From assembly GCA_964551975.1 (NCBI GenBank), contig CAZKFI010000049.1, positions 1-17,791 on the forward strand: 17,791 nucleotides of DNA. Reading direction: 5' to 3'. This document shows positions 1 through 8,805 of this stretch, one piece after another (the first letter of the stretch is position 1; every line of letters starts with the position of its first letter). The DNA is from REEB426 sp964551975. Lineage in GTDB: Bacteria; Actinomycetota; Actinomycetes; S36-B12. Made by a program: the position numbers and the translations under genes. The notes beneath the pieces were generated by a model. It had not been told where the DNA came from. It saw only the letters and a program-made list of their open reading frames with translations, and did not search any database.

Positions 1-1
1 C

Positions 2-1336
2 CCGCAGGGCGTCATTACCGAGTACCCCTTGAACACGGCGGCTGCTGGCCCGCAGGAGATCACGGTGGGACCTGATGGTGCGCTGTGGTTCACGATGAAC
101 TCGGTGAGTCGAATCGGGCGCATTACGACGACCGGAACCCTGTCGGAGTACAGCCTGCCCACGGCCACCGGCCCCTATGCGATCGCCTCCGGACCTTCTG
201 GCAGTAACACGCTCTATGTCACTGCGGTCACCTCGAACCAGATCCTGGTCCTGAAGACCGATGGCTCGGTGCAGGCGACGCTGACGATTCCGACGGCAGC
301 CTCGTCGCCTAAGGGCATCACCTTCTCCAATGGCGCGGCCTGGTTCACCGAGAATCTTGGGAACAAGATCGGTCGCGTGGTGTCAGCCTCGCCGACCTCC
401 ACCACCTACACAGTGTCTGAGACTGCGCTGCCCAGCACCCAGAACTACGACTCCTCGCGCGCTCCACTCGGTATCACCAATGGCCCCGGGGACACGGTCT
501 GGTACGTCGGGGCTGGCAACACCGCCACGGGTGGCAGCAGTGGTTCGCGCATTGGTCAGATGAACAGTGTGGGCGCCGTGGTGGGCGAGTACCTGATGAC
601 GCCGGCTGGCGCAATCAGCGTCACCCAGGGTCCGGACGGCAACATGTGGGTCACCTTCGGCTCCTCCAACAAGGTCGGCAAGGTCATTACTGGCCAGGTC
701 CCGGTCATGACCACGGCCCCGGCGATCACGCCCGCTACCGGTGTGCAGTCCGGAACCGCAGTCACCGTGGATAACGGGACGTGGTCGCCAACGCCGAGTT
801 CCTACTCCTATGCCTGGCAGCAGTGCGCGGATAGCGGGGCAACGTCCTGCACCGGCATCCCCGGGGCAACCTCCAACAGTTACACACCGACAACCAGCGA
901 TGCGGGCAAGTACCTGCGCGCATCGGTGACACCGATCAACGCCGGAGGTTCGGGTACTGCGGCCTACTCCAACGTCATTGCGGTGGCGTCGTTGGCGCCA
1001 CTTCCCGCGAACCAGGCTCGCGTGGGTAGCAACGTCGTTGCATCCCTGTCCGCACCTTCCTCAATCAAGCGGAAGGCGACAGGTACGTTCCGGGTCACCT
1101 TCACTTCGACCACGGTGCAGGGCACGGTCACCATCCAGGTTGCGCGCGGGTCGAAGAACTACCGCATCGCCCAGAACGTGCCGGTGACCGGTGGCCAGGT
1201 GACAGCGCGTTGGAAGGTGCCGAAGAAGGCGACAACGGGCACCTGGAACGTGACGGCAACGTTCACCCCAACTCCTAACACGGCGTTCCAGGCCGGAACC
1301 ATGCGAACACAGACGCGCGTGCGTACCAGCAACTAG
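2..1336 (+). CDS. Secreted NHL/Vgb-type beta-propeller protein with Ig-like and C-terminal domains (5' partial)
   Basis: The reading frame is open from the window edge, so the start codon, and presumably a signal peptide, lie upstream; the first in-window start-like codon (TTG at 29) is not a real start. The first ~230 visible residues carry repeats of the type GPDGALWFT...IGRI...EY, as in virginiamycin B lyase-like/NHL propellers. At roughly residues 233-330 follows an Ig-like module with the pattern GTWSPTPSSYSYAWQQC...YTPTTSDAGKYLR, frequent in actinobacterial secreted proteins, then a ~110-residue beta-rich, basic C-terminal domain. Propellers of this sort bind ligands or sugars; true streptogramin lyase activity is not implied, because the family is mostly non-enzymatic or unknown. 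It ends 36 bp before the Rrf2 gene on the same strand. The domain reading is good; the function is unknown. Confidence 0.8.
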   Translation, partial: PQGVITEYPLNTAAAGPQEITVGPDGALWFTMNSVSRIGRITTTGTLSEYSLPTATGPYAIASGPSGSNTLYVTAVTSNQILVLKTDGSVQATLTIPTAASSPKGITFSNGAAWFTENLGNKIGRVVSASPTSTTYTVSETALPSTQNYDSSRAPLGITNGPGDTVWYVGAGNTATGGSSGSRIGQMNSVGAVVGEYLMTPAGAISVTQGPDGNMWVTFGSSNKVGKVITGQVPVMTTAPAITPATGVQSGTAVTVDNGTWSPTPSSYSYAWQQCADSGATSCTGIPGATSNSYTPTTSDAGKYLRASVTPINAGGSGTAAYSNVIAVASLAPLPANQARVGSNVVASLSAPSSIKRKATGTFRVTFTSTTVQGTVTIQVARGSKNYRIAQNVPVTGGQVTARWKVPKKATTGTWNVTATFTPTPNTAFQAGTMRTQTRVRTSN

Positions 1337-1372
1337 ATTCGTCACGCTCGGTAGAGCAAGGGAGCATCGGAC

Positions 1373-1840
1373 GTGAACGTCTCCGCTAAGGCCGACTACG
1401 GCATGCGGGCAATGCTTGAGTTGGTTGCTTCCTACGAACAGAACCCGAATGCTGTCGTCAAGGGAGATGTGATTGCCCGCGCACAGCAGGTGCCGGTGAA
1501 GTTCCTCGAAGCGATCCTGAGGCAGTTGCGTCTTGCTGGTTTGGTTTCGGCAACCCGCGGCCCTGATGGCGGTTATCGGCTCGATCGATCGCCTGAAGAT
1601 ATTTCCGTGGCCGATGTGATCCGTGCCCTTGACGGGCCACTGGCCGCAGTGCGCGGCAGTCGTCCGGAGGACCTTGCCTATAACGGACCTGCCGAGCACC
1701 TACGTGATGTATGGGTGGCGGCGCGGGCAGCTATTCGTGATGTCCTGGAGCACGTCACCCTCGCCCAGGTCGCGCATGGATCGCTGCCAGCGCAGGTTCG
1801 GGATCTGCTTACTGAGCCAGGCGCCTGGCAGCGGCGTTAG
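1373..1840 (+). CDS. Rrf2 family transcriptional regulator without Fe-S cysteines
   Basis: 155 residues, GTG start with a GGGAG Shine-Dalgarno about 8 bp upstream. The N-terminus (MNVSAKADYGMRAMLELV) is the classic Rrf2 winged-helix start. A recognition-helix region (VPVKFLEAILRQLRLAGLV) and the wing (GPDGGYRL) follow, then the ISVADVIRALDGPLA segment. IscR- and NsrR-type members carry three cysteines in the next loop to hold an Fe-S cluster; this protein has no cysteine at all, so it resembles the CymR-like cluster-free branch. The ligand or signal cannot be read from the sequence. Its TAG stop overlaps by four bases the stop of the convergent acetyltransferase gene. Nearby targets are unknown; it may regulate itself. 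Confidence 0.88.
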   Translation: MNVSAKADYGMRAMLELVASYEQNPNAVVKGDVIARAQQVPVKFLEAILRQLRLAGLVSATRGPDGGYRLDRSPEDISVADVIRALDGPLAAVRGSRPEDLAYNGPAEHLRDVWVAARAAIRDVLEHVTLAQVAHGSLPAQVRDLLTEPGAWQRR

Positions 1841-2346
1841 TCATCACCGGTGAGGTGCGACCACACCTGTAAGTCGTGGCGTCCATCTCGTCGAACCTGG
1901 GCACCGCGCATGATGCCCTCGAACTGAAATCCCGCCTTGGCCAGTGCGCGCTGCTCTGCGATATTGGCTACGTCGGTCGATGCCTGCACTCGGACGACAC
2001 CCCGACCATGCAGCAGATCCGCCAGCATTCGCTGTGCGCGTGTGCCGATTCCCAAACCCCGAAAGTTTGGCACCAGTGCAATGCCGATACTCATAGCCAT
2101 TGAGCCCCTGGTTGGTCCAAACCAGATGGGCATCGCGGTCATATCGCCGACGGCGCGTTCGGTGCCCGATGAATCGGTAACCAGGATCAACCAACGCTCG
2201 ATATCAGCATGGAGGGCCCGTGCGTCGATATCACCCCAGTCGCTGTACGGACTCGGGGAGTCAGGGCGATCAGCATCATCGGCGACCGACTGCAGGCGCA
2301 CCATGGCGTCATGTCCTGCTTGATCCGCTGATGGTTGGTCAGTCAT
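1837..2346 (-). CDS. GNAT family N-acetyltransferase (RimJ/RimL-like)
   Basis: 169 residues starting at the ATG at 2346. The frame is open further upstream into the assembly gap, but the sequence above this ATG does not look like a GNAT N-terminus. The acetyl-CoA binding motif A is present (SIGIALVPNFRGLGIGTRAQ, with the R-G-x-G-I-G-T pyrophosphate loop). The C-terminal half (ASTDVANIAEQRALAKAGFQ, then FEGIMRG) is the typical motif B region of the Acetyltransf_3/RimL group, which transfers acetyl groups to protein N-termini or small amines. The substrate is unknown. It is convergent with the Rrf2 gene, and their stop codons overlap (TTAG at 1837-1840). The first ~45 residues are polar and poorly conserved-looking, so an internal start (ATG at the AMVRLQ segment) is possible. 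Confidence 0.85.
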   Translation of the reverse strand: MTDQPSADQAGHDAMVRLQSVADDADRPDSPSPYSDWGDIDARALHADIERWLILVTDSSGTERAVGDMTAMPIWFGPTRGSMAMSIGIALVPNFRGLGIGTRAQRMLADLLHGRGVVRVQASTDVANIAEQRALAKAGFQFEGIMRGAQVRRDGRHDLQVWSHLTGDD

Positions 2347-2430
2347 GGTGGGCTGCCCATCGAGATAAGCGGCCGCGTCGATACGGCAGGATGGTGCAAC
2401 AAGCCGCGGCCATAGGGAGCCTCGGCCAGC

Positions 2431-2450
2431 NNNNNNNNNNNNNNNNNNNN
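2431..2450. other. Assembly gap (20 Ns)
   Basis: Twenty consecutive Ns sit between the divergent acetyltransferase and hydrolase genes. A round number such as 20 is usually a scaffold placeholder, so the true distance is unknown. The promoter regions of both flanking genes, and possibly the first codons of the hydrolase, lie in or next to it. Open frames that read through the Ns on both strands are artefacts. Confidence 0.98.
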
Positions 2451-4496
2451 ATGCCAAAAGCCATGGACCCAGCTGCTAGGGCGGGACTACTGCTTGGCGC
2501 CTTTTCCACTGGCCTGTCTTACCAGCCGAATCTGCTCTCCCGGGCCACCAGGGACCAGGCCATCCTCAGCGGTATCGGTGCCACCGTCGGATACGCCTGG
2601 GCGACGACACATCACTCCACGGTGACCGCCCTCTCCCGCAAGCTCACCGGTGCCCGTGATGGGCAACCAACCAATGCGGCTGTTGCCATGGCGTTGGAGG
2701 CAGCCGTGGTTGCTGGCGGTGCGGCTGCCCTGCGCGCATTACCCGCTCAGGAGCGGCAGAGTCCGCGCCACGCCCTGGGTCGACTTGCGGCAATCGGCCT
2801 GGTTGCCGGTGGTGCGGCTGGACTCGGCGGTGAACTGCTCGGGCTGGCGGCGGGTCGCAAGGGCAACGGGCTACTCACGCTGCTGGCTGCCTGCGGTACC
2901 GCCGCCGGTGCGGTGGCCCTTACCCGACCCGGGCAGGCCAAATCCGGCGCCCAAGACGCACCCGACGGCCGCGCCCATGAGGACGTCAATCGTCAGGTCA
3001 ATGTCACAAAAGCTGCGGCGAGCAGTGCTGCCGTGGCTGCGCTGCTTGTCGTGCTAGCCAAAGGCGAGTCCTCACTCACCTCTGGCACCGCCCGCCTTGC
3101 TGCCCGTGTCCTCGGTGGCGATCCCGATGATCATCGGATGCTGGGCCGCCTTACTGCTGCAGGTGTTACCGCGGCAGCCGGTTGGGGGGCGGTAACCCTC
3201 GCCTGCACGTTCCTAGAACGCGGTGGTGAAGGCCTTGAGCCGGCGCACGCCATTCCCCCGGCGATCCCGGAGGTGACCGGCGGACCTGGATCGGTGAGTT
3301 CCTGGAACGACCAATCCCGCGAGTCACGGCGTTGGTTGTCCATGGTGCTCACGCCCGAAGCCATTGAGTCGGTGATGGGTGAGCCCGCTCGGCAGCCAAT
3401 CCGCGTCTACGGGGCCCTGAAGGCGGCAGCCACCCCGCTGGAGCGCGCCGAACTGCTCCTGCAGGAGATCGATCGCACCGCCGCATTGGAACGGTCCGTC
3501 TTCGTCCTTTACTCACCCACTGGGTCGGGGTACGTCAACTACGTTGCCAGCGAAACGGTCGAGTACCTCACCCGTGGTGACTGTGCATCCGCCTGTATCC
3601 AGTACTCGGTACTGCCATCGGCGCTTTCGCTCACCAAGGTGCCCTTTGGTACTGAGCAGACGCGCATCGTGGTCAACGGGGTCATGGAGCGCCTGCGCAA
3701 CATGCCGGCCAAGCGTCGGCCGAAGTTCTTCCTGTTCGGCGAGAGCCTGGGCGCGCAAGTCAGTCAGGAAATGTTCCGCGGCCAAGGCATGACCGGACCG
3801 GCCGGCATCGGGCTCGACGCTGCGGTGTGGGTGGGAACGCCAGCGGCCACCGTGTGGCGTCAACAACTTTGGGGCACGCGAACCGTCTCTGAGCGCCCGC
3901 AGATCGGACCGGGTAGTGCCTACCTGCCGCGTGCCATTCGTGACTGGACGGCGCTATCTCCCCAGGAACGCTCGAAGGTGTCGTACCTGTTGTTGGAGAA
4001 CGGTGATGACCCCATCCCGAAGTTCGGTGCGCCGGTGCTGTGGAACCGACCTGACTGGCTTTGCAGCAATGATGGGCGGCCGCCGGGTGCACCACGTGGA
4101 ACGCACTGGATGCCGATCGTGACGTTCTTCGCGACCTTCCTTGACATGCAAAACGCGCTTTCCCCAACACCGGGAACCTTTCAAGAAGGCGGCCACGACT
4201 ACCGTCGCGAGATCCCCGAAGCATTGCGCACGGTCTTCCGACTCTCCGCAACGGATGAGCAGATGGCTCGCGTGCAGGAGGCTCTGCGCGCTCGCGAACT
4301 GGAGTGGGAGACGCGGCGCCAGTGGATGGCCGCCGAGTCCAAGCCCACCGTGGACCGACCGGCTGCTGAGGCCAAGGTCGAACAGCACGTCGCGGAGTGG
4401 ACAGGTCAGGCTGCCGACGCTAGTCGGGTGGAAAGCATCGCCTTTCCCTCTGCGACTCCACCGAATGCAGCGCCCGGCACATCCGCCACGGACTGA
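2451..4496 (+). CDS. Membrane-anchored alpha/beta hydrolase, Abhydrolase_9 type
   Basis: 681 residues if it begins at the ATG directly after the gap; ATG at 2463 is an alternative, and a start inside the gap cannot be excluded. The N-terminal ~280 residues are rich in Ala, Gly and Leu with several hydrophobic stretches, as in the membrane domain (Abhydrolase_9_N) of this family. The catalytic part begins near GGPGSVSSWN and SRESRRWL. It holds the nucleophile elbow GESLGAQ (Ser432), an acidic candidate in ENGDDPIPK (Asp519/520) and a late histidine in RGTHWMPIVTF (His552), matching a Ser-Asp-His triad. The last ~120 residues are a charged tail, Glu/Arg rich then Ala/Pro rich, probably disordered. 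Family members are uncharacterised putative membrane esterases or lipases; the substrate is unknown. Confidence 0.85.
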   Translation: MPKAMDPAARAGLLLGAFSTGLSYQPNLLSRATRDQAILSGIGATVGYAWATTHHSTVTALSRKLTGARDGQPTNAAVAMALEAAVVAGGAAALRALPAQERQSPRHALGRLAAIGLVAGGAAGLGGELLGLAAGRKGNGLLTLLAACGTAAGAVALTRPGQAKSGAQDAPDGRAHEDVNRQVNVTKAAASSAAVAALLVVLAKGESSLTSGTARLAARVLGGDPDDHRMLGRLTAAGVTAAAGWGAVTLACTFLERGGEGLEPAHAIPPAIPEVTGGPGSVSSWNDQSRESRRWLSMVLTPEAIESVMGEPARQPIRVYGALKAAATPLERAELLLQEIDRTAALERSVFVLYSPTGSGYVNYVASETVEYLTRGDCASACIQYSVLPSALSLTKVPFGTEQTRIVVNGVMERLRNMPAKRRPKFFLFGESLGAQVSQEMFRGQGMTGPAGIGLDAAVWVGTPAATVWRQQLWGTRTVSERPQIGPGSAYLPRAIRDWTALSPQERSKVSYLLLENGDDPIPKFGAPVLWNRPDWLCSNDGRPPGAPRGTHWMPIVTFFATFLDMQNALSPTPGTFQEGGHDYRREIPEALRTVFRLSATDEQMARVQEALRARELEWETRRQWMAAESKPTVDRPAAEAKVEQHVAEWTGQAADASRVESIAFPSATPPNAAPGTSATD

Positions 4497-4588
4497 CGCC
4501 GAGCTCTAGCAAGGCAAAGTACCTCGGGTAGGGGAGCCGGCGGCGACGGTGCCAGGATGTGCGAGCGCAGGATTGGAGAAGATGTGGA

Positions 4589-6622
4589 GTGCCCAATCGT
4601 CTAGCGAACTCGACCTCGCCGTATCTCCTTCAGCATCAGCACAACCCCGTTGATTGGTGGGAGTGGAGCCCCGAGGCCTTTGACGCTGCACGGGAGCGTG
4701 ACCTGCCCATCTTCTTATCCATCGGTTACTCGGCCTGTCACTGGTGCCACGTGATGGCCCACGAGTCGTTCGACGATGTCGCGACTGCCGAGTTGCTTAA
4801 TGATCACTTCATCGCGATCAAGGTGGATCGTGAGGAGCGACCCGATGTTGACGCCATTTATATGGAGGCGACCGTGGCGCTTACCGGCCAGGGTGGATGG
4901 CCGATGAGTGTGTGGCTGGACCACCAGGGTCGGCCCTTCTACGCCGGTACCTACTTTCCGCCGCGACCTGTGCACGGTATGCCCGCATTTAGCCAGGTGC
5001 TGCAGGCGCTCGATGAAGCATGGCGCGATCGACGTGGGGACATCTTGGCCGCTGCTGAACGAATCACCGGGGCACTGGCCGACCGCGCTGCGGTCAGCGA
5101 GTTTCCGGGTCGTCCCGACGCCCAGACACTGCAGCAGGCGGTGCAGGCATGTCAACGCGACTTCGATGCCCAGCGCGGTGGCTTTGGATCGGCCCCGAAA
5201 TTTCCACCGTCCATGCTGTTGGAATTTCTACTGCGTGAGGCAGCTCGAGTGGACGATGGCCAGGCCCTGCAGATGGCCGAGGTCACATTGGAGGCGATGG
5301 CCCGTGGCGGCATGTATGACCAACTCGGTGGCGGCTTCGCTCGGTACTCAGTAGACGCCGACTGGGTGGTTCCCCATTTCGAGAAAATGCTCTACGACAA
5401 TGCACTGCTCATACGTGTCTACGCCCACTGGTGGCGCCTCACCGGTAGCCCAATTGCTGAGCGCGTGGTGCGTGAGTCCATCGAGTTCCTCCAGCGGGAA
5501 CTATGCACGTCACAGGGCGCGTTCGCTGCTGCTCTAGATGCAGATAGCGACGGTGCTGAAGGTTTGTTCTACGCCTGGACGCCGGAGCAGGTCCGTCAGA
5601 TCCTCAATCCCGCAGATGCAAGCTGGGTGATCGAACTCCTGGGGGTGACGCAGGAGGGCACCTTCGAACACGGCATGTCCACCCTGCAGCTACGCGTTGA
5701 CCCACAGGATTGGCCACGATGGCGGAACCTGCGTGAGCGATTGCAGGCCGCGCGCCAGGAGCGAGTCCGACCGGCCCGTGACGACAAGGTCGTCACGGCC
5801 TGGAACGGTTTAGTGATAGCGGCCCTCGCGGACGCTGGTGCGATCTTCGACGAACCCAGCTGGGTGCAAACCGCGCACGACGCCGGGGGGTACCTGCGTG
5901 ATCTGCACTGGGATGTGCAGACCCAGCGGCTGCGCCGCACCTCGCGTGATGGTGAGGTCGGCACCAGTTATGGAGTCCTGGAGGACTACGCAGACCTGGC
6001 CGAAGGGCTGCTGGCGCTCTACCAGGCCACCGGCGACCTGGCCACGCTGGACTGGGCCGGTGAATTGCTCACAGTGATCCAGCAGCACTTCAGTGACGGG
6101 GCCGGCGGCTTCTTCGATACCCCGGACGATGGTGAAACGCTCGTCCGGCGGCCGCGGGATCCGGCCGATGGCGCAGAACCCTCCGGCTGGCTCGCAGCTG
6201 CCCAGGCCGCGTTGACTTACGCCGCGCTGACGGGGGAGTTCGAATTCCGAGCCATGGCCGAGCGGGCGCTGGGTGTCGTGGCCGAACTCGGGCCGCGGGC
6301 TCCGCGCGCAGTGGGTACTGGTCTGGCTGCGACCTGTGCGCTGGTGAGCGGACCGATGCAGGTCGCGGTGGCCCTGCCGGGAGATGACGACGATCTGCTG
6401 CCCCTGGCCGGCGGTGAACTGGGTCGGGTTGCCAGACGAGGCACCCGACCAGGCATGGTGGTGGCCTGCGGATCAGCCGATTCCATGCCCCTGCTCCAGG
6501 GGCGACGGCCCGACGGCAACAGGCCGTTGGCGTACGTATGCCAAGGGTTTGTCTGCGATCTCCCGACCGCGGACGGGGCAATCCTGGCGAACCAGGTCGG
6601 AGCGCGGTCGTTCTCGGGGTAG
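4589..6622 (+). CDS. YyaL/DUF255 thioredoxin-domain protein (SSP411-like)
   Basis: 677 residues, close to the usual family length. The GTG start at 4589 is chosen over the longer GTG at 4559 because GGAGAAG lies 7 bp upstream and the product then begins MPNRLANSTSPYLLQHQHNP, the characteristic start of the family. A thioredoxin-like domain occupies roughly residues 1-165, with the CHWC motif at 50-53 followed by HVMAHESF. The rest is an (alpha/alpha)6-barrel resembling N-acylglucosamine 2-epimerases (segments GGFGSAPKFP, YDQLGGGFARYSVD, HFEKMLYDN). Homologues include mammalian SPATA20; the biochemical role is unknown, and redox or sugar-related functions have been suggested from the domains. 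It lies just upstream of the prenyl synthase gene (11 bp between stop and start), so co-transcription is likely. Confidence 0.92.
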   Translation: MPNRLANSTSPYLLQHQHNPVDWWEWSPEAFDAARERDLPIFLSIGYSACHWCHVMAHESFDDVATAELLNDHFIAIKVDREERPDVDAIYMEATVALTGQGGWPMSVWLDHQGRPFYAGTYFPPRPVHGMPAFSQVLQALDEAWRDRRGDILAAAERITGALADRAAVSEFPGRPDAQTLQQAVQACQRDFDAQRGGFGSAPKFPPSMLLEFLLREAARVDDGQALQMAEVTLEAMARGGMYDQLGGGFARYSVDADWVVPHFEKMLYDNALLIRVYAHWWRLTGSPIAERVVRESIEFLQRELCTSQGAFAAALDADSDGAEGLFYAWTPEQVRQILNPADASWVIELLGVTQEGTFEHGMSTLQLRVDPQDWPRWRNLRERLQAARQERVRPARDDKVVTAWNGLVIAALADAGAIFDEPSWVQTAHDAGGYLRDLHWDVQTQRLRRTSRDGEVGTSYGVLEDYADLAEGLLALYQATGDLATLDWAGELLTVIQQHFSDGAGGFFDTPDDGETLVRRPRDPADGAEPSGWLAAAQAALTYAALTGEFEFRAMAERALGVVAELGPRAPRAVGTGLAATCALVSGPMQVAVALPGDDDDLLPLAGGELGRVARRGTRPGMVVACGSADSMPLLQGRRPDGNRPLAYVCQGFVCDLPTADGAILANQVGARSFSG

Positions 6623-6633
6623 CCTCAGGGTCT

Positions 6634-7395
6634 GTGGGGCTCTCTAACTTGGCGTACGGCGTCTATGAACGCCGACTCAAGTCGCAAATCCCCCCCGATC
6701 GCATACCGCGCCACGTTGGCGTGATCCTGGACGGTAACCGGCGCTGGGCCCTGGCCCAGGGTTCCAGTTCGTCTGCCGGCCATCGCGCAGGCGCCGCCAA
6801 GATCGTCGACTTCCTGGGCTGGTGTGATGACGTCGGTGTCGAGGTGGTCACCCTCTGGCTGCTCTCCACAGACAATCTCAATCGGCCGCAGCCCGAACTG
6901 CAGGCGCTCATGTCGATCATCGAAGACACCGTGCAGGGGCTGGTTGAGCAGGGTCGTTGGCGCCTGCACCCGGTGGGTGCCCTGGACCTGCTGCCGGACT
7001 CCACAGCGCGACTGCTGAAGGAGAGCCAGGAGTCCACGGCGGGAATCGCTGGTTCACTGGTGAATGTCGCGGTGGGCTACGGCGGTCGTCGCGAGGTGGT
7101 TGATGCAGTGCGCTCACTGCTGCAGGAGCATGCGTCCCAGGGAACATCCCTGGACGAGCTTGCCCAGTTCATCGACGTTGAACACATCGCAGAGCACCTC
7201 TACACGAAGGGGCAGCCGGATCCGGACCTGGTGATTCGCACCTCAGGCGAGCAACGCCTTTCCGGATTCCTCATGTGGCAAAGCGCGCACTCGGAGTTCT
7301 ACTTCTGCGAGGCCTACTGGCCGGACTTTCGACACGTGGATTTTCTGCGCGCCCTGCGGGCCTACGCGGATCGTCACCGGCGCTACGGCGCCTAG
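6634..7395 (+). CDS. Isoprenyl transferase (cis-prenyl diphosphate synthase), Rv1086-like
   Basis: 253 residues. GTG at 6634 is preferred over the ATG at 6538, which lies inside the upstream gene, because the product then begins VGLSNLAYGVYERRL like actinobacterial homologues. The Shine-Dalgarno is weak (CAGGG), so coupling to the upstream gene is plausible. Family signatures are the diphosphate-binding DGNRRWA (Asp33 catalytic), LSTDNLNRP, NVAVGYGGRREVVDAV and the C-terminal RTSGEQRLSGFLMWQSAHSE from residue 202. The enzyme condenses isopentenyl diphosphate with an allylic primer with cis geometry, in the cytosol or at the membrane. Similarity as I recall it is closest to M. tuberculosis Rv1086, which makes short-chain Z,E-farnesyl diphosphate for decaprenyl phosphate synthesis. 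UppS (undecaprenyl diphosphate synthase) activity is the alternative; chain length cannot be fixed from motifs alone. Confidence 0.93.
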   Translation: MGLSNLAYGVYERRLKSQIPPDRIPRHVGVILDGNRRWALAQGSSSSAGHRAGAAKIVDFLGWCDDVGVEVVTLWLLSTDNLNRPQPELQALMSIIEDTVQGLVEQGRWRLHPVGALDLLPDSTARLLKESQESTAGIAGSLVNVAVGYGGRREVVDAVRSLLQEHASQGTSLDELAQFIDVEHIAEHLYTKGQPDPDLVIRTSGEQRLSGFLMWQSAHSEFYFCEAYWPDFRHVDFLRALRAYADRHRRYGA

Positions 7396-7504
7396 TCGGC
7401 GTGTCGCCCGTGATCGACCTGACCAGGCCCTAGCCTCAACGACAAGGGTCTTAGAACAGCACCCTCCAGAGCAGCAGTCGTGATGCGGGGAGGTCTCGCC
7501 AGCT

Positions 7505-8803
7505 GTGATGTCCAGGCGCAAGACCTATGTGCTCGACACCTCCGTTCTGCTTTCTGACCCCCGCGCCTTAAGTCGCTTCGAAGAGCACGATGTCGTGATC
7601 CCCGTCGTCGTGGTGATCGAACTTGAGGCCAAGCGCAGTCACCCGGAATTGGGCTACTTCGCCCGTCAAGCACTGCGCATTCTTGACGACCTTCGTGTCC
7701 TGCATGGACGCCTTGACGCGCCGATGCCGATGGGCGATGTTGGTGGCACGGTTCGCGTCGAACTCAACCATGCGGATGTCAGTGTGCTGCCGCATGGCTT
7801 TCCCCTCGGCGAGAATGATTCGCGCATCCTGGCAGTCGCGCACAACCTCCGTTCAGACGGCTACGACGTGGTCTTGGTAAGCAAGGACCTACCGATGCGG
7901 GTCAAGGCGTCAGCCGTGGGTCTGGTCGCGGAGGAGTATCGCGCGGAATTGGTCCTGGAGACCGGTTACACCGGAGTGAGCGAGATCGACGTCTCAGATG
8001 CACACATCGATCGCCTGTTCGAGGACTCCGAGATTGATCTTGATATTGCCCGTGAGCTGCCCTGTCACATGGGTCTATTGCTCACCGGTAACCGACAGCA
8101 TGCGCTGGGGCGTGTGACGCCCGAGAAGCGAGTGCGACTGGTGCGAGGTGATCGCGAAGTTTTCGGTATCCACGGTCGCAGCGCCGAACAGCGCCTTGCG
8201 CTGGACCTGCTGCTTGATCCCGATATTGGGATTGTTTCCTTGGGAGGTCGCGCCGGCACAGGCAAGAGCGCCCTGGCCCTGTGCGCTGGACTTGAGGCTG
8301 TGTTGGAACGTCGGTCCCACCGCCGGGTGATCGTGTTTCGACCCCTGTTCGCAGTAGGTGGGCAGGATCTTGGCTACCTACCGGGCAGTGAGCAGGAGAA
8401 GATGACGCCGTGGGGGCAGGCGGTATTCGACACGCTCGATGCGATCACCTCCCCGGCAGTCGTCGAAGAGATCCTTGATCGTGGCATGCTGGAAGTCCTG
8501 CCACTCACGCACGTGCGGGGACGCTCGCTGCATGACTCCTTCGTCATCGTGGATGAGGCCCAGTCGCTAGAGCGCAATGTGCTGCTGACGGTCCTTTCGC
8601 GCTTGGGTCGCGATAGCCGTGTCGTGCTGACCCATGACGTTGCCCAGCGCGACAACCTGCGGGTGGGCCGGCACGACGGAGTGGTTGCGGTTATCGAGAA
8701 ACTCAAGGGACACCCACTCTTCGCCCACATCACGTTGACTCGTTCGGAGCGCTCACCGATCGCTGCACTGGTCACCGAAGTGCTGGAGCAGGGCGACCTC
8801 TGA
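7505..8803 (+). CDS. phoH2: PhoH2: PIN ribonuclease domain fused to PhoH-like ATPase
   Basis: 432 residues from GTG at 7505; ATG at 7508 is the alternative, and GGGGAGG ends 11 bp before the GTG. The N-terminal PIN domain (about residues 7-130) shows YVLDTSVLLSDP with Asp11, VVVIELEAKR with conserved acids, and NDSRIL. The C-terminal PhoH domain (about 215-430) has Walker A GRAGTGKS at 248-255 and Walker B FVIVDEAQ, with Asp350 and Glu351. Mycobacterial PhoH2 proteins of this architecture were reported as sequence-specific RNA helicase/ribonucleases, and some are paired with a small upstream antitoxin-like gene (PhoAT). No such small ORF with a ribosome binding site is evident in the 109 bp upstream here. 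Confident in the family; the physiological role is inferred. Confidence 0.93.
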   Translation: MMSRRKTYVLDTSVLLSDPRALSRFEEHDVVIPVVVVIELEAKRSHPELGYFARQALRILDDLRVLHGRLDAPMPMGDVGGTVRVELNHADVSVLPHGFPLGENDSRILAVAHNLRSDGYDVVLVSKDLPMRVKASAVGLVAEEYRAELVLETGYTGVSEIDVSDAHIDRLFEDSEIDLDIARELPCHMGLLLTGNRQHALGRVTPEKRVRLVRGDREVFGIHGRSAEQRLALDLLLDPDIGIVSLGGRAGTGKSALALCAGLEAVLERRSHRRVIVFRPLFAVGGQDLGYLPGSEQEKMTPWGQAVFDTLDAITSPAVVEEILDRGMLEVLPLTHVRGRSLHDSFVIVDEAQSLERNVLLTVLSRLGRDSRVVLTHDVAQRDNLRVGRHDGVVAVIEKLKGHPLFAHITLTRSERSPIAALVTEVLEQGDL

Positions 8804-8805
8804 GA

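Noticed and set aside
2220..2457. Open frames running through the Ns on both strands (an N-terminal extension of the hydrolase and of the acetyltransferase).
   Set aside because: They cross unknown bases, lack family similarity, and overlap the opposite gene; the gap size is arbitrary.
7396..7504. A small antitoxin-like (PhoAT) gene upstream of phoH2.
   Set aside because: The 109-bp spacer contains no plausible small ORF with its own ribosome binding site.
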